DNA from: Planctomycetota bacterium
GTDB taxonomy: Bacteria > Planctomycetota > JACOTG01 > JAJDCM01
NCBI GenBank assembly: GCA_029260825.1
Contig: JAJDCM010000308.1
Span: forward strand, 1 to 56,355
Direction: 5' to 3'
Length of the DNA: 56,355 bases
The notes beneath the pieces are model-generated. The model was given only the letters and a program-made list of their open reading frames with translations. It made no database searches and was not told the origin of the DNA. The position numbers and the translations under genes were made by a program. Below, one piece after another: positions 43,117 to 53,110 of the stretch. Within the stretch, counting starts at the first letter, position 1, and every line of letters begins with the position of its first letter.

Positions 43117-46100
43117 CTAGCTTCCCGTTCTCGGGGGCTGAATCACGAACTCGTAGACGGCCATGCCGATGAAGTTCTGGGTGGCGTTGTCCTTGTAGGA
43201 AACGACGATGAACGCCCTTCGGCCCCAGTAGATTTCACGGTCGCCGCGGATCGGAATGCTGATCGTCTCCGGACTCAGAGTTGAATCGAATCCGACCGGC
43301 ATCGTCATTGCAAGCGGGCCATCGATGGTTCGGCCAGCCTTGGTGAGACGAGTCGTTCCTCGAACCTTGTAGGTAACGTCGAGGTTTTCGTCGGTGTTGT
43401 TTCGGGCGAACAGTCGAATGTTGAGAGTTTCGCCGGCGTAAACGACCTCCGGGCCGAGGAGCCTTGCCGTGATCGGTGCGAGGTTGGGTAGGTAGCAGAA
43501 TTCATCCACACCCCCTGAATCAACCGGGTTTCCAATCACTGCTTCTGCGGTCGCGATTTGCATCGGGCCACCGGGTGATCCGATGGTCGCGACGAACTGA
43601 TTGGCGTTTCCACCGAACGGTACGATGACTCGATCGAGAAGATTGCCTCCCACATCAAAGGCCTTGAGGCGAGTTCGTGCTTCGCCGCCCGGTCCTTGTC
43701 CGGAGCTTTCGATGTCGAGGAAGGTGAGCTGTACAAAGGAGCTCGTGGTCGGACTTCCGGTAGCCGGGTCAAAGAACCCGAAGGTGATCTTGCCCGAATC
43801 GCTGTCGTTGGCGCCGGACCAGGTTTGTGCGTAGTTGAGGCCGGTCGTCGGAAGGAGGTCTTCCCGTGTGGAGCCTGGTGCACCGGTTCTTCGAGCCAAG
43901 ACGCCCGGGTTGCCCGTGTCGGAGACACCGGAAAGCTGGATGCCAATGGGCTCGTATTCGTCGGTGAGGAAAGTGAAGTCGGGAATGGGAGAGTTCAGGT
44001 CTTCGTCGAAGTTGACGTACATCTGAACGGTGACTTCGAACATGCACATCGCCCGGTTGCCCTTGTCATCAGTTGCCTCGCAGATGACTTTCGTCACGCC
44101 AGGATTGAAGATGGAGCCGGAGGGCGGGTCGCAGGAGATCGCAACGTCGGTGTCGCAGATATCGGTCGCGGTGACCTCGTAGACGACGGTGACCGGCTTG
44201 TCACTCCCCTCGACAAAGATGTCGTCCGGGCAGGTGATTTCGGGGACTGTCGTGTCGTTGATGGTGACATCGAAGCTGCACATTGCGGTTTGACCTGCAC
44301 TATCGGTAGCGGTGCAGTCAACGGTTGTGGTTCCGCAAGGGAAGGTCGATCCGGAAGCAACGCTGCAGGACACGGTAACGGACCCACAATCGTCGGTGGC
44401 GGTCACGGTGTAGTTGACCGTGGTCCCGTCAGGGCCGGTGCACTCGAGAGTGATGTCGGCGGGACAGGTGATTTCCGGCGGATCGTCGGTAACGGTTACA
44501 TCGAAGCAGCATTCTGCGGTTTGACCGTTGCTGTCGGTAGCGGTGCAGGTGACCTTGGTCGTTCCAGCCGGGAAAGTGGTTCCGGATGGGGGAACGCAGA
44601 CGACGGTTGGGGTACTGCAATCGTCGGTCGCCGTCACGTTGAAGGTGACAACGGAGCCAGCCGGTCCGTCACAGGGGACGGTGATGTCGTCGGAGCAAGT
44701 GATCTCCGGTGGTGCGTCGGTGACGGTGACATCGAAGCAGCATTCAGCGGTTTGGCCGCTGCTGTCGGTAGCGGTGCAGGTGACCTTGGTGGTGCCAACC
44801 GGGAAGGTGCTGCCAGAAGGAGGAACACAGTCAACGGTGGGCGTACTGCAATCGTCGGTGGCGGTGACGTTGAAGGTGACAACAGCGCCGGCCGGTCCGT
44901 CGCATGAGACGGTGATGTCGTCGGAGCAGGTGATTTCGGGGGGGATGTCGGTGACGGTGACGTCAAAGCAACATTCAGAGGAGTTTCCGTCATCGTCGGT
45001 GGCGGTACAGGTGACCTTTGTCGTTCCGATGGGGAAAGTGGTTCCAGATGGTGGAACGCAAACCACGGTCGGAGTCGTGTCACAGGCGTCAGAAGCGTTG
45101 ACGGTGTAAACAACAACGGTTCCAGAAGCTCCGTCACAAGCGACGGTGATGTCATCCGAGCATGTGATGTCAGGAGGTGTGTTGTCGCTGACGGTGACAT
45201 CGAAGGAGCACTCGGCTCTTCTTCCGTCCCAGTCGACAGCTTCACACATGACGGTTGTGGTTCCAGGTGGGAAGGTGCTGCCGGAGGGAGGAGTGCAGGT
45301 AATGGTGATCTCGTTGGGGCAGCAGATGTCGTCAGCTGTCACTTCGTAGATGACCACGGCGCCGTTTTCGGAAGTACATTCGGCGGTGATGTCGTTGGGA
45401 CAGAAGATCTCGGGTGCGGTAAAGTCCCAAACCTTGAGTCGGAATTCACATTCATCGGTTTGTCCGAGGGGGTCGGTGACCGTGCAGGTAACCCAGACAT
45501 CGGTGCCTGCGGGAACCAGGTCGCCAGGCTCGAAAGGTTCGCAAGTGACGGTGAGTTCGTTAGCGTCATAGCAATCGGAATCGATGACCGTATCCCAGTC
45601 AACGATCGTTCCACCAGGACCATCGCAATCAAACATCGTGAGTCCTGGACAGTCGATCGTGGGAGGATCACAGGAGCTGGCATCGCAGGTTCCGTCGGTG
45701 ATGAAGGCGCTGAAGTCGCCCTGACAACCACCGGACTGGAACTTGGCGACTGCCACCGACATCACCTGTCCATTCGAGGATGTGCTCTCGACCGTGGTAA
45801 AGGAATCGGTCGTGATTTGAGAAGTGTCGCCTTCTACGTCCAGAACGAAAGTCACCGGGCCGGGAATCGGGCTGTTTGACCATTGGGTGGCGCTGGCGCT
45901 CCGGATAAATGTTCCGGTGATGCAGACACTGTATTTTCCCAGCCCATCCACCATGATGTTCCGTGGGGAAGAGAATTGAAGGTTGTACTCTCCGGTGCGG
46001 TCGGTGCCATTACCATCGGTCGCTGATAGAAGCGAAACACTGGTCACGTCCGACGTGGCGTTGAAGTAAGAGCCAACGATGAGTGCATGCTGGGTGACAC

Positions 46101-46392
46101 CGCCGTTGCAAGAATCGCCACCGTCATCGGAAGTATTCTCCACGATGAAAGTGAGAGTTCCGTCGTTCGAGCCTGACGGTGTATCCGGGTCGTAGCAAAA
46201 CGAGAACACGCCGGTTGGGGCAGTGATCCCATCGCTGAGCTTGCCCGGGTCACAGGTTTGCTCGCTGCTACAAGAGTCGGTTCCGCCGATGCATATCTCA
46301 TTCGATCCGCCCGGTCCCGCTTTCGCAGACCCAGCGGCGAGGAGGATCAGCATTGAAGGCAGGATTCCCCAATTCATGGCCCATTTCATCAT
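43117..46392 (-). CDS. Secreted HYR-domain protein, seven tandem HYR repeats
   Basis: A signal peptide (MKWAMNWGILPSMLILLAAG-like) is followed by an N-terminal region of about 210 residues with paired Cys. Next come seven HYR (hyalin) repeats of 77-90 residues, each of the form PPEITCSDDITVxCDG...GTTKVTCTATD...CCFDVTVTD. A roughly 250-residue C-terminal part follows; its last roughly 100 residues (LLGPEVVYAGETLNIRLFARNN...) form a further beta domain. Repeats four and five differ at only 7 of 77 residues. HYR domains are Ig-like folds associated with adhesion; the many Cys suggest disulfides outside the cytoplasm. The ATG at 46392 is preferred because AAGG lies nine bases upstream; ATG 46401 overlaps that site. 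The terminator at 43053-43086 closes the unit. Confidence 0.88.
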   Translation of the reverse strand: MMKWAMNWGILPSMLILLAAGSAKAGPGGSNEICIGGTDSCSSEQTCDPGKLSDGITAPTGVFSFCYDPDTPSGSNDGTLTFIVENTSDDGGDSCNGGVTQHALIVGSYFNATSDVTSVSLLSATDGNGTDRTGEYNLQFSSPRNIMVDGLGKYSVCITGTFIRSASATQWSNSPIPGPVTFVLDVEGDTSQITTDSFTTVESTSSNGQVMSVAVAKFQSGGCQGDFSAFITDGTCDASSCDPPTIDCPGLTMFDCDGPGGTIVDWDTVIDSDCYDANELTVTCEPFEPGDLVPAGTDVWVTCTVTDPLGQTDECEFRLKVWDFTAPEIFCPNDITAECTSENGAVVIYEVTADDICCPNEITITCTPPSGSTFPPGTTTVMCEAVDWDGRRAECSFDVTVSDNTPPDITCSDDITVACDGASGTVVVYTVNASDACDTTPTVVCVPPSGTTFPIGTTKVTCTATDDDGNSSECCFDVTVTDIPPEITCSDDITVSCDGPAGAVVTFNVTATDDCSTPTVDCVPPSGSTFPVGTTKVTCTATDSSGQTAECCFDVTVTDAPPEITCSDDITVPCDGPAGSVVTFNVTATDDCSTPTVVCVPPSGTTFPAGTTKVTCTATDSNGQTAECCFDVTVTDDPPEITCPADITLECTGPDGTTVNYTVTATDDCGSVTVSCSVASGSTFPCGTTTVDCTATDSAGQTAMCSFDVTINDTTVPEITCPDDIFVEGSDKPVTVVYEVTATDICDTDVAISCDPPSGSIFNPGVTKVICEATDDKGNRAMCMFEVTVQMYVNFDEDLNSPIPDFTFLTDEYEPIGIQLSGVSDTGNPGVLARRTGAPGSTREDLLPTTGLNYAQTWSGANDSDSGKITFGFFDPATGSPTTSSFVQLTFLDIESSGQGPGGEARTRLKAFDVGGNLLDRVIVPFGGNANQFVATIGSPGGPMQIATAEAVIGNPVDSGGVDEFCYLPNLAPITARLLGPEVVYAGETLNIRLFARNNTDENLDVTYKVRGTTRLTKAGRTIDGPLAMTMPVGFDSTLSPETISIPIRGDREIYWGRRAFIVVSYKDNATQNFIGMAVYEFVIQPPRTGS
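44485..44946 (-). repeat. Tandem 231-bp repeats encoding HYR units
   Basis: Two directly adjacent 231-base units (44485-44715 and 44716-44946) are very similar over long runs at DNA level. A related, more diverged unit starts at 44947 (237 bases). The exact 77-codon period keeps the frame, so the copies look like a recent in-frame duplication. Confidence 0.75.
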
Positions 46393-46401
46393 TTGATTCA
46401 T

Positions 46402-46801
46402 CCTTAACTTCTTTTGTTCCCGTATCTACAATTCGAAGGTGTTTTTAAGTGGTCTAACTTGCTATCTGGCAATTATTTGTGTCGATCAAGGTGATCGTTC
46501 TTCACGAAGCAGAGTGACAACTTCTGGAGAAAATGTACCCAGAAGCACTGAATCTATTGTTTGTCAAACCGAAGTCTGCTGTCAGTGATTTGTTGTCGGG
46601 TCGCAGCGTTATGACAGATATCCCCATCTGAGCCTAACTATGCAGTCTGACCAGGGATTCTGCGCAAAACTCTAGGATAAGTCAAGTCTCGAAAGTCCAG
46701 TTTTCAGGTTTGTCATTGTGGTAAGACGCGTGGGTGCCAGAAATGGGTTAGACCGGTGGGACGACCGGCATTAGACGGTCTCATGGAGATCAGCGAAGCA
46801 C
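46402..46801. other. 400-base divergent region with two hairpins
   Basis: This holds the promoters of the HYR gene (minus) and the voltage-sensor gene (plus), but I could not place them. Visible structure: a 7-base-pair hairpin CTTCTGG/CCAGAAG (46521-46545) and CCGGT/ACCGG (46753-46768), flanked by two copies of TTAGAC (46748, 46771). A GTCTAA at 46452 has no matching TGTGCCA. No reading frame or RNA gene is supported. Confidence 0.4.
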
Positions 46802-49800
46802 GTGCAAGACGAAGCACTTTCATCTTCCGAAGGATTCCAGGCGATCGGGGCCGATTTTAGCCCGGAAAGCCTGATCCGAGACGCGATTGACGTCACATCG
46901 TTCCTCCACGAGCTTCTCGATCGCGACGAGAATGATCTCGGGGAGCTTCTTGAGGCCTGGGTTCGAGGCTGGAGAGTCCGCTCCGATCTGGAGGTGGCCA
47001 GCTTTGCTGACGCGGCCTTCGAGTCCCGGACCCTCGAACTTTTGCCATCGGTCCAGTCGGCCCAGAAGCGGGTTTCAGGTCGAATTGACCGGGTGCTCAG
47101 CATCGGAGCCTCGGACCCTGTCTTTACGCCTGAAGTCTTGACCCTGGCGGAGGATGAACGCCTCACTCTGGAGGGAGACGGTCCTTCCCTCGTACTTCGG
47201 CACGCGATTCTCGACAACGCTCTCGCCGAGCTCGGTCGTTTTCTCGGGCGAGAAAGCCCACGGCCTCAGCTCCATCCTCTGCGAGATTTGCTGCGCCGGC
47301 TCGAGCGATATCGGTTCCTCGATTCAGGGGATGAGAAAGTCGAGGCGACTCTCCTTGATCAGGAAAAGCGGGTGCGCCGAGCCCTCATGGAACGGTGTCT
47401 CGAAGAACACTCGACGCACGAGGAGCAGGCGACCCTCTCCGTTCAGGCTCGTCTCCTTCATGAGACTCGTCTGATCCAGATGTACTTGCATACTCTCGGG
47501 TGCTTGAGTTGCGACGACCCCATGGCCCTGGGGGTTCTGAGTCGCATGACGAGGATTCATGAGGAAGTCGAAAGAGAGCTCGTCGATACAAACCCCCTCG
47601 ATGTCTTGTCCGGGTTGGCGCCGTGGGAAAATAACCTCCTTGATATCGCAGAGGAGGAGCTAGCAAAGGCTCACGATCGTCCGGCCGAACAGGCCCTGGC
47701 AACTTTGAGTCTTCTTCGGGAGAGGGCGACCTGGTTCCTCTGCCGATTGAAGGAAGCCGAAGCTGACGTCCTGAAGAAACGCCAAGGATCGACGGCGAGT
47801 CTTGACCTTGGGACCCGGAAACGACGCTTGCGACGTCTTGGTCGCCGCCTTCGTGCTGAAATTCAGGACAGGCATGTGAAGAACCGGCTTATTCAGGTTC
47901 TCGGCCCTCGGGGTGCCGCCTTCCTGGATTGGTCCATTTTGATATTGATCCTTACCGCTTGTTCGATGATCGTTCTGGATCTCTTCTTCAACGTCTCCGG
48001 GCACAGTACGGAACAAGCGGTGGCAGAGGCCTCTTCTCTCGAAGACTCCTTTTCTGTTCGCGCCGAAGACATCACGGTGTTTCGCGCGATTGACTTGACG
48101 ATTTGCTTCATCTTCCTTGCCGAGTTCTTCTTGAAGTTTTGTCTGGCGAAGCAGCGAGGGCTTTACTTTTCTCGCCATTTCTTCACCGAGTTTCTGCCGT
48201 CGATCCCTTTCCTCTTCTATATGCGCCCTCTTCGAGCCCTGCGTCTTGCGCGGCTCATGCGATACTTCAGGGTCGTGATCTTCGCGGTTCGCGGGATGGA
48301 TCGAATTGCCCATCGGCTCTCCCGTCTTCTTCATTGGAACATCGTTTTCTTCGATCCGCCTCCCAACGGTCAGGAGAACGCGGGTAATTGCGTCCATCTC
48401 GAAAACCTTCTGCGGACTCGCTTGCGGGTATCGGCTCGCGGTCGGGTGCTTCGCTCCCTTCTTAGCCCGGAGGAACAGCAATCAGTGGGGCACTGGCAAG
48501 TCGACCATTTCGAGGATCAAATCGGGGCGGTCAGCTTGATCGTTCACGAGGAGGAGATCCAGGTTGCCGGCTCTTTGCTATTTCGTTGCGAAGCTGAGCT
48601 GACTCTCGGAGAAGGCGAGACCTCGACTTCCGATTCGATGACGCTCACGCCGTCGGAGAACCGGGAAGTCCGGTTCGAACAGGTTATTCGAAAACTTGTC
48701 ACTCTGGATCCCATCGAAGTTGAGGAGGTTCTGGGACCAGGCATGTGTGGGAAAATTGCTCGGGTCGTGAGAGCATTAAACACTCCGCTGCTCCGTCATC
48801 TACCCCTTATTTCCGCCATTGCTCGATCGGTGCACGATGACATCTTCATGACAACCGCCGAGGCGGGAAGAGCGTTGGGAAGGCTTCTTCAACGTGGACT
48901 TTCCATCGTGCAGTGGTTCGCCGACCTACACGGTGTGGTAACGGGGCCTCAGTTTGTTGACCGTGTCGGAACCGGACTTGCAGCTTCTTCAAGACGCCCA
49001 GCGGTCCGCCTCCTTCTTCTCGGTTTCTTGTTCCTGATCCTCCGAGGAATTGTCGAGTTCCTGGACATTGATGATGGTCCGCTCAGAAGCATCGTGAATT
49101 TTCTCAGCGATTCTCTCGGGATTGCCATCGTTGTTCTCGGGGTTGTTTGCCTGGTGATTCATGTCTTTGGGCTCTGGCTTCGTCGATTGGCCGGTGAGGC
49201 GACCGATGTCTATGAGAAGACGGCCGAGGCCCAGTTTTCTAATCTATTAAAGGTTGGGAAGTCCAGGATGGCGGGGCGGGATGCCCTTCTTCTGCAGCGT
49301 CGAATTCTCTCGCGAGAGCCGGCTTTTCAAATCTGGCCAATGACTCTCAAATCGGAGGGGAAGGAAGAAGGCGACGATGGGATGCCGGGTGATGTGATCG
49401 CTTTGAGAGAGAGGATTCGACTCCTCTATCGGGATTATCTTGATGGAGCGTTACTTCATAAGAGTGACGTGAAGACGACCGAACATCTTCTCGGGAATGT
49501 CTCCCTCGAGAATATTCGTATGGAACGATTGAGCTTTACCCGAAAGGACAAGAAGCGGATTCGCAAGCTAGATCTTGCCCGAGAACGATCCTTCGGAGGA
49601 CCTTACTTCTGGTTTCGTTCAATGTTCACGGCGATCGAACAGCAGACGGCGAAGCTGTTGATCGACTACAACCGGAACTGTATCCCGATCTCTCAGCAGA
49701 AGAAGGCTTCAAAAGAGGCAATGGCGAAATACCGGGCGTTTCTTCGAGGGGAGCGAACTACGGGGAGAGGGAAGGAAGATCGAAAGGCCTTGAACAAGGA

Positions 49801-51079
49801 GCGCAAGGCCTTTTTGCGTTTTGAAACAACTGATTTCAACGCACTGCATTTCCTTGGTATGGATGAAGAAAGGGAGAAGGGGATCGAGAAGAGGTTCGGG
49901 AAAGAGGTCCGCAGCAAGCTGCGTCGGGATCGAAGGCAGATGATTCGTCGGACCTTCGGTACCTATCCCTTTCACGGGCTTCCAAGAAGGGAAAGGGTGG
50001 TGAATGCTCATGAGCTCTACCTTTCTTATGTCCGTGGTGGAAGAGTAATTTTCATGCCTCTTTGGCTCTTTCTCCTGGCTTCCAGGGGGGGGCTCTGGGT
50101 CATCCGTCACATCGCGCGCATGGTGAAAGAGCTGATTGATCCCCAGCTCGCTTCCTCGTTGTTTTCTCTTCCCGTCGATGCTCCTTTTGAAGTAGCGGTT
50201 CGCAAGATCAACCGGATGCGCAAGCCGGTCTTCATGGAATGTGTCCGATTTCGGGCCCGCTTTGATCCTGAATACATGGGGTTTCCCGCTCCAGGAGTCA
50301 GTCCGGGCCCTGGAGGTGATGTTACCTACGTCGATGATCTCGATTTCATTGGATCGATGGTGGATGAGGTCAGAGAACTTGAAGCTCTGGAGGCGCGAGT
50401 CGAGAAGAGTCACGTTCACTTCCAAGCCTTTTTGACCCGAATGGGCTGGATGGGAGAAGGATTTTCTCCTTACTTGAGAGCCATCGATGAGGATCTGCCG
50501 GGTCGACGAGATGAGGCACTCCGCGCTCTTTGGATCGGGTTTGTCATCAACTACCGACAGCTGTCGACCTTGATCACGGCTCCGGCGTTCATTCGATCTG
50601 CCATCGACGATGTTCTTTCCGGCACCAAGGGAAGTTCCTCTCGCTTTCGCCTCTCCACCCGCTTTTCATCCTGGCGCTTTCCGGTGCCGTATTTTCGGCG
50701 GAGAAGGAGGATTGCCCTGGCTCTTGAGGGATTCTGCACTGAGAACGGGTATGAAGATCTATCCGAAACCCAGAGAGAAGATTGCATTCGACGTTGTCTC
50801 GCCGAGCCTGAGCTGGGGAAAGCGATCCTATCTCTCCATTTTGTCGGGGGCGTGAAGAAGGCAGAAGGTCGGATTGCTTCCACAGTGCAAGCTGTGGTGA
50901 AAAATCATGTTGCCTGGACGAGGCAGCTGGTGACCCTACGTACCGTTCAAACTCTTGCCGTTCTCGACGTAAAGAATGATCGACGAGTCGTGTTTGATCT
51001 TGGAGGGTATGCGGAGGATGGGGAGCTTGATCCGGATCGCAGAGCGTCACTTGAAGCAGCAGGAGAGATCCATTGTTGA
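46802..51079 (+). CDS. Giant membrane protein with voltage-sensor (S1-S4) module and no visible pore
   Basis: The 1425 residues start at GTG 46802, with GGAG rather far upstream, so the start is uncertain. Residues 1-350 are helical and charged. Residues about 375-500 look like a voltage-sensor domain: S1 (WSILILILTACSMIVLDLFF), S2 with the charge-transfer acid (FIFLAEFFLKF, E441, K445), a short S3 (FLPSIPFLFYM), and an S4 with Arg at 475, 478, 481, 484, 487 and 490, exactly every third residue. What follows (HWNIVFFDPPPNG...) is soluble. No S5-P-loop-S6 or selectivity filter is seen. Further membrane segments lie near 735-752, 770-793 and 1082-1101, in a large, otherwise unrecognised, basic protein. 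Voltage-sensor domains without pores exist (Hv1, VSP phosphatases), but nothing here resembles those effectors. The DUF3604 gene overlaps its stop. Confidence 0.7.
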   Translation: MQDEALSSSEGFQAIGADFSPESLIRDAIDVTSFLHELLDRDENDLGELLEAWVRGWRVRSDLEVASFADAAFESRTLELLPSVQSAQKRVSGRIDRVLSIGASDPVFTPEVLTLAEDERLTLEGDGPSLVLRHAILDNALAELGRFLGRESPRPQLHPLRDLLRRLERYRFLDSGDEKVEATLLDQEKRVRRALMERCLEEHSTHEEQATLSVQARLLHETRLIQMYLHTLGCLSCDDPMALGVLSRMTRIHEEVERELVDTNPLDVLSGLAPWENNLLDIAEEELAKAHDRPAEQALATLSLLRERATWFLCRLKEAEADVLKKRQGSTASLDLGTRKRRLRRLGRRLRAEIQDRHVKNRLIQVLGPRGAAFLDWSILILILTACSMIVLDLFFNVSGHSTEQAVAEASSLEDSFSVRAEDITVFRAIDLTICFIFLAEFFLKFCLAKQRGLYFSRHFFTEFLPSIPFLFYMRPLRALRLARLMRYFRVVIFAVRGMDRIAHRLSRLLHWNIVFFDPPPNGQENAGNCVHLENLLRTRLRVSARGRVLRSLLSPEEQQSVGHWQVDHFEDQIGAVSLIVHEEEIQVAGSLLFRCEAELTLGEGETSTSDSMTLTPSENREVRFEQVIRKLVTLDPIEVEEVLGPGMCGKIARVVRALNTPLLRHLPLISAIARSVHDDIFMTTAEAGRALGRLLQRGLSIVQWFADLHGVVTGPQFVDRVGTGLAASSRRPAVRLLLLGFLFLILRGIVEFLDIDDGPLRSIVNFLSDSLGIAIVVLGVVCLVIHVFGLWLRRLAGEATDVYEKTAEAQFSNLLKVGKSRMAGRDALLLQRRILSREPAFQIWPMTLKSEGKEEGDDGMPGDVIALRERIRLLYRDYLDGALLHKSDVKTTEHLLGNVSLENIRMERLSFTRKDKKRIRKLDLARERSFGGPYFWFRSMFTAIEQQTAKLLIDYNRNCIPISQQKKASKEAMAKYRAFLRGERTTGRGKEDRKALNKERKAFLRFETTDFNALHFLGMDEEREKGIEKRFGKEVRSKLRRDRRQMIRRTFGTYPFHGLPRRERVVNAHELYLSYVRGGRVIFMPLWLFLLASRGGLWVIRHIARMVKELIDPQLASSLFSLPVDAPFEVAVRKINRMRKPVFMECVRFRARFDPEYMGFPAPGVSPGPGGDVTYVDDLDFIGSMVDEVRELEALEARVEKSHVHFQAFLTRMGWMGEGFSPYLRAIDEDLPGRRDEALRALWIGFVINYRQLSTLITAPAFIRSAIDDVLSGTKGSSSRFRLSTRFSSWRFPVPYFRRRRRIALALEGFCTENGYEDLSETQREDCIRRCLAEPELGKAILSLHFVGGVKKAEGRIASTVQAVVKNHVAWTRQLVTLRTVQTLAVLDVKNDRRVVFDLGGYAEDGELDPDRRASLEAAGEIHC

Positions 51080-53079
51080 GAGTTCGGTTTCCTCTTTTTT
51101 TTGTCCTGCTTTTTTCTTTGCTCGGTTGCGGCAAGAATGGCCAGGACGATGTCGATCATCCGGGCGAAATCACATCTTCGACTGTCCGAGAACCAAGGGT
51201 ACCCGATCCTCCGTTTGAGTCGGAGCTCCGGTCGGAGTTCGATGGGGAAGGAAAGGCGACGGTCGAACCGGATACACCCGTCCTGGCAGGATCGAAGGGA
51301 ACCTGGAAGATTCGTTTCGAAACCGGGGAGCATGGCATTGAAAAAGGTGGCGGCGTTAATCTGGTGATTTCGAGCTACTGGGGATGGACCCCGGCTCAGT
51401 CCGACCTACCTCAGTACCGGGGCTATACGTCTCTTACCACTTCTTCAACAAGTGGAACCCTCGAGCTGGAAACGATGGAGCACCTTGTTTTCGTTCGAGT
51501 GAAAGAAGGGCGCCTGGTTGCCGGAGATGAGGTGATCATCACATACGGTGATACTTCCGGGGGCGAGTTTCCCATGGCGGCGGCAACTTGCGATAAGTTC
51601 GCCGAGTCGGTGGAGGAGTTTCACATTCGGGTCGACGCCGACGGAGATGGATTCTACGCGTCGTTGCCTTTTGGAAGTCAGCCCGGAATCGAAATCCTCG
51701 GGCGGGAAGCGGTTCGGTTGCGCCTTCTTGGACCCTCCTTCGCGGTGCTCGGGGAAGATGTCCGGTACACGGTAGCGGCTCTCGACGTTCTCGACAATCG
51801 GTCGAGTCTCTTTGAAGGAGATGTCGAGATCTCGAGGTTGGGAGAGGAGGGCGGTCAGCGGGAGACGGTGAATTCGATCCATTTCTCGAAAGAGGATCGG
51901 GGGGCGGCGTCTCTGAACGTTCGCTTCGAGGAACCCGGAGTGTTTCAATTGAATGCTTCTGGACCCAACCTTGAAGCAACTTCGAATCCGGTGGTGGTCC
52001 TGTCAAAAATCGAGGGTTATCACATCTACTGGGGTGACCTTCAGGGGCACTCAGGGCTTTGCGATGGTAGCGGTACCCCGGAGGATTATTACTCCTACGC
52101 TCGGGATGTTTCCCGGCTCGATTTCTGCGCTTTGACCACCCACGATGCCTGGGGGCTCTACATGCTTGACGAGCATCCCGAGGTGTGGGAGCTGAGCCAA
52201 AGGGTGACCGGAGACTTTCACGAAGACAACGCATTCGTGACGTTTGTCGCCTATGAGTACACCAACTGGACGTCGGGTCACAAGCACGTGCTGTTCCCGG
52301 GAAAGAAGGGGGAAGTCGTGAGCTACCGAATGCCCTCGGGAAAGGACCCGGACCGATTGTGGGAGAGTCTTGGCGAAACCGGGGCCTTGACGATTTCTCA
52401 CCATCCCGGAGGTGGTCCCATCGGTCAGGATTGGTCCTATTCCAATCCATCCATGGAGACCGTGGTCGAGATGTGTTCGGTTCACGGATCATCGGAGTAC
52501 TACGGTTGCCCCCGCATGATCCATCGACCGGAAAAAGGTGGGTTTGCCCAGGATGCCCTGGCAAGGGGCCTGCGGCTTGGATTTGTTGGGTCCGGAGATA
52601 CCCATAACGGTCATCCGGGGATGGGCGACCGGCAATCGGCCACCGGAGGCTTGGTGGCTGTTTTTGCCAATGAGCTGACCCGGGAATCGGTCCTCTCGGC
52701 TCTTCGGGAGAAACGGGTATATGCCACGGCCGGAAGGAGGATCATCCTCACCTTCTCGGTCAAGGCGAGGAAAGATGGCTCCTCAGCCGATTCCTCTTCA
52801 TCCTCCTGGATGGGGGGGACAGTTACCCTGGCTTCGCCGGATCAACCCCGTCATCTGGAGGCGCTTGCCATCGGGGAAGTGGACATCCGTTTCGTGGAGG
52901 TGGTCAAGAATGGGGAGACGGTTTTTCGTGAGGAGGGCTCCGGGCGCCAGGTTTCTCTTCAGATCGTTGACGAAGAAGTGGCATCGTCCGGGGATTACTA
53001 CTATATAAGGGTGACGCAGGAAGACGGTGAGCAGGCCTGGTCGAGTCCGATCTGGATGGAGTTCTCGCCGAATGAATAG
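51073..53079 (+). CDS. DUF3604 / PHP-like lipoprotein
   Basis: It has a lipoprotein leader with lipobox SLLGC, and so is membrane-anchored outside the cytoplasm. An N-terminal beta region (about 60-300) precedes the DUF3604 domain. That domain is recognised by YWGDLQGHSGLCDGSGTPE, FCALTTHDAW, a late SHHPGG and GSGDTHNGHPG. These mark a PHP-like, probably metal-dependent phosphoesterase or hydrolase fold. In the first motif the HxH of PHP enzymes is QGH, as in a subset of DUF3604 proteins. The start is TTG 51073 or 51076, overlapping the previous stop, with AGGAG 8-11 bases before. Coupling to the voltage-sensor-like gene suggests a shared function that is not understood. The substrate is unknown. 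Confidence 0.86.
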   Translation: MLRVRFPLFFVLLFSLLGCGKNGQDDVDHPGEITSSTVREPRVPDPPFESELRSEFDGEGKATVEPDTPVLAGSKGTWKIRFETGEHGIEKGGGVNLVISSYWGWTPAQSDLPQYRGYTSLTTSSTSGTLELETMEHLVFVRVKEGRLVAGDEVIITYGDTSGGEFPMAAATCDKFAESVEEFHIRVDADGDGFYASLPFGSQPGIEILGREAVRLRLLGPSFAVLGEDVRYTVAALDVLDNRSSLFEGDVEISRLGEEGGQRETVNSIHFSKEDRGAASLNVRFEEPGVFQLNASGPNLEATSNPVVVLSKIEGYHIYWGDLQGHSGLCDGSGTPEDYYSYARDVSRLDFCALTTHDAWGLYMLDEHPEVWELSQRVTGDFHEDNAFVTFVAYEYTNWTSGHKHVLFPGKKGEVVSYRMPSGKDPDRLWESLGETGALTISHHPGGGPIGQDWSYSNPSMETVVEMCSVHGSSEYYGCPRMIHRPEKGGFAQDALARGLRLGFVGSGDTHNGHPGMGDRQSATGGLVAVFANELTRESVLSALREKRVYATAGRRIILTFSVKARKDGSSADSSSSSWMGGTVTLASPDQPRHLEALAIGEVDIRFVEVVKNGETVFREEGSGRQVSLQIVDEEVASSGDYYYIRVTQEDGEQAWSSPIWMEFSPNE

Positions 53080-53110
53080 ACCTTCCTTTTTCCCCGAGAA
53101 GGAAGCCGGA

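Noticed and set aside
44485..45184. Regular repeats considered as a CRISPR array
   Set aside because: The repeats are 231 bases, in frame and encode HYR domains; there is no short-repeat/spacer pattern.
46452..46457. GTCTAA between the HYR and voltage-sensor genes
   Set aside because: No TGTGCCA-like block 16-17 bases upstream; the TTAGAC copies at 46748 and 46771 also lack partners on the minus strand.
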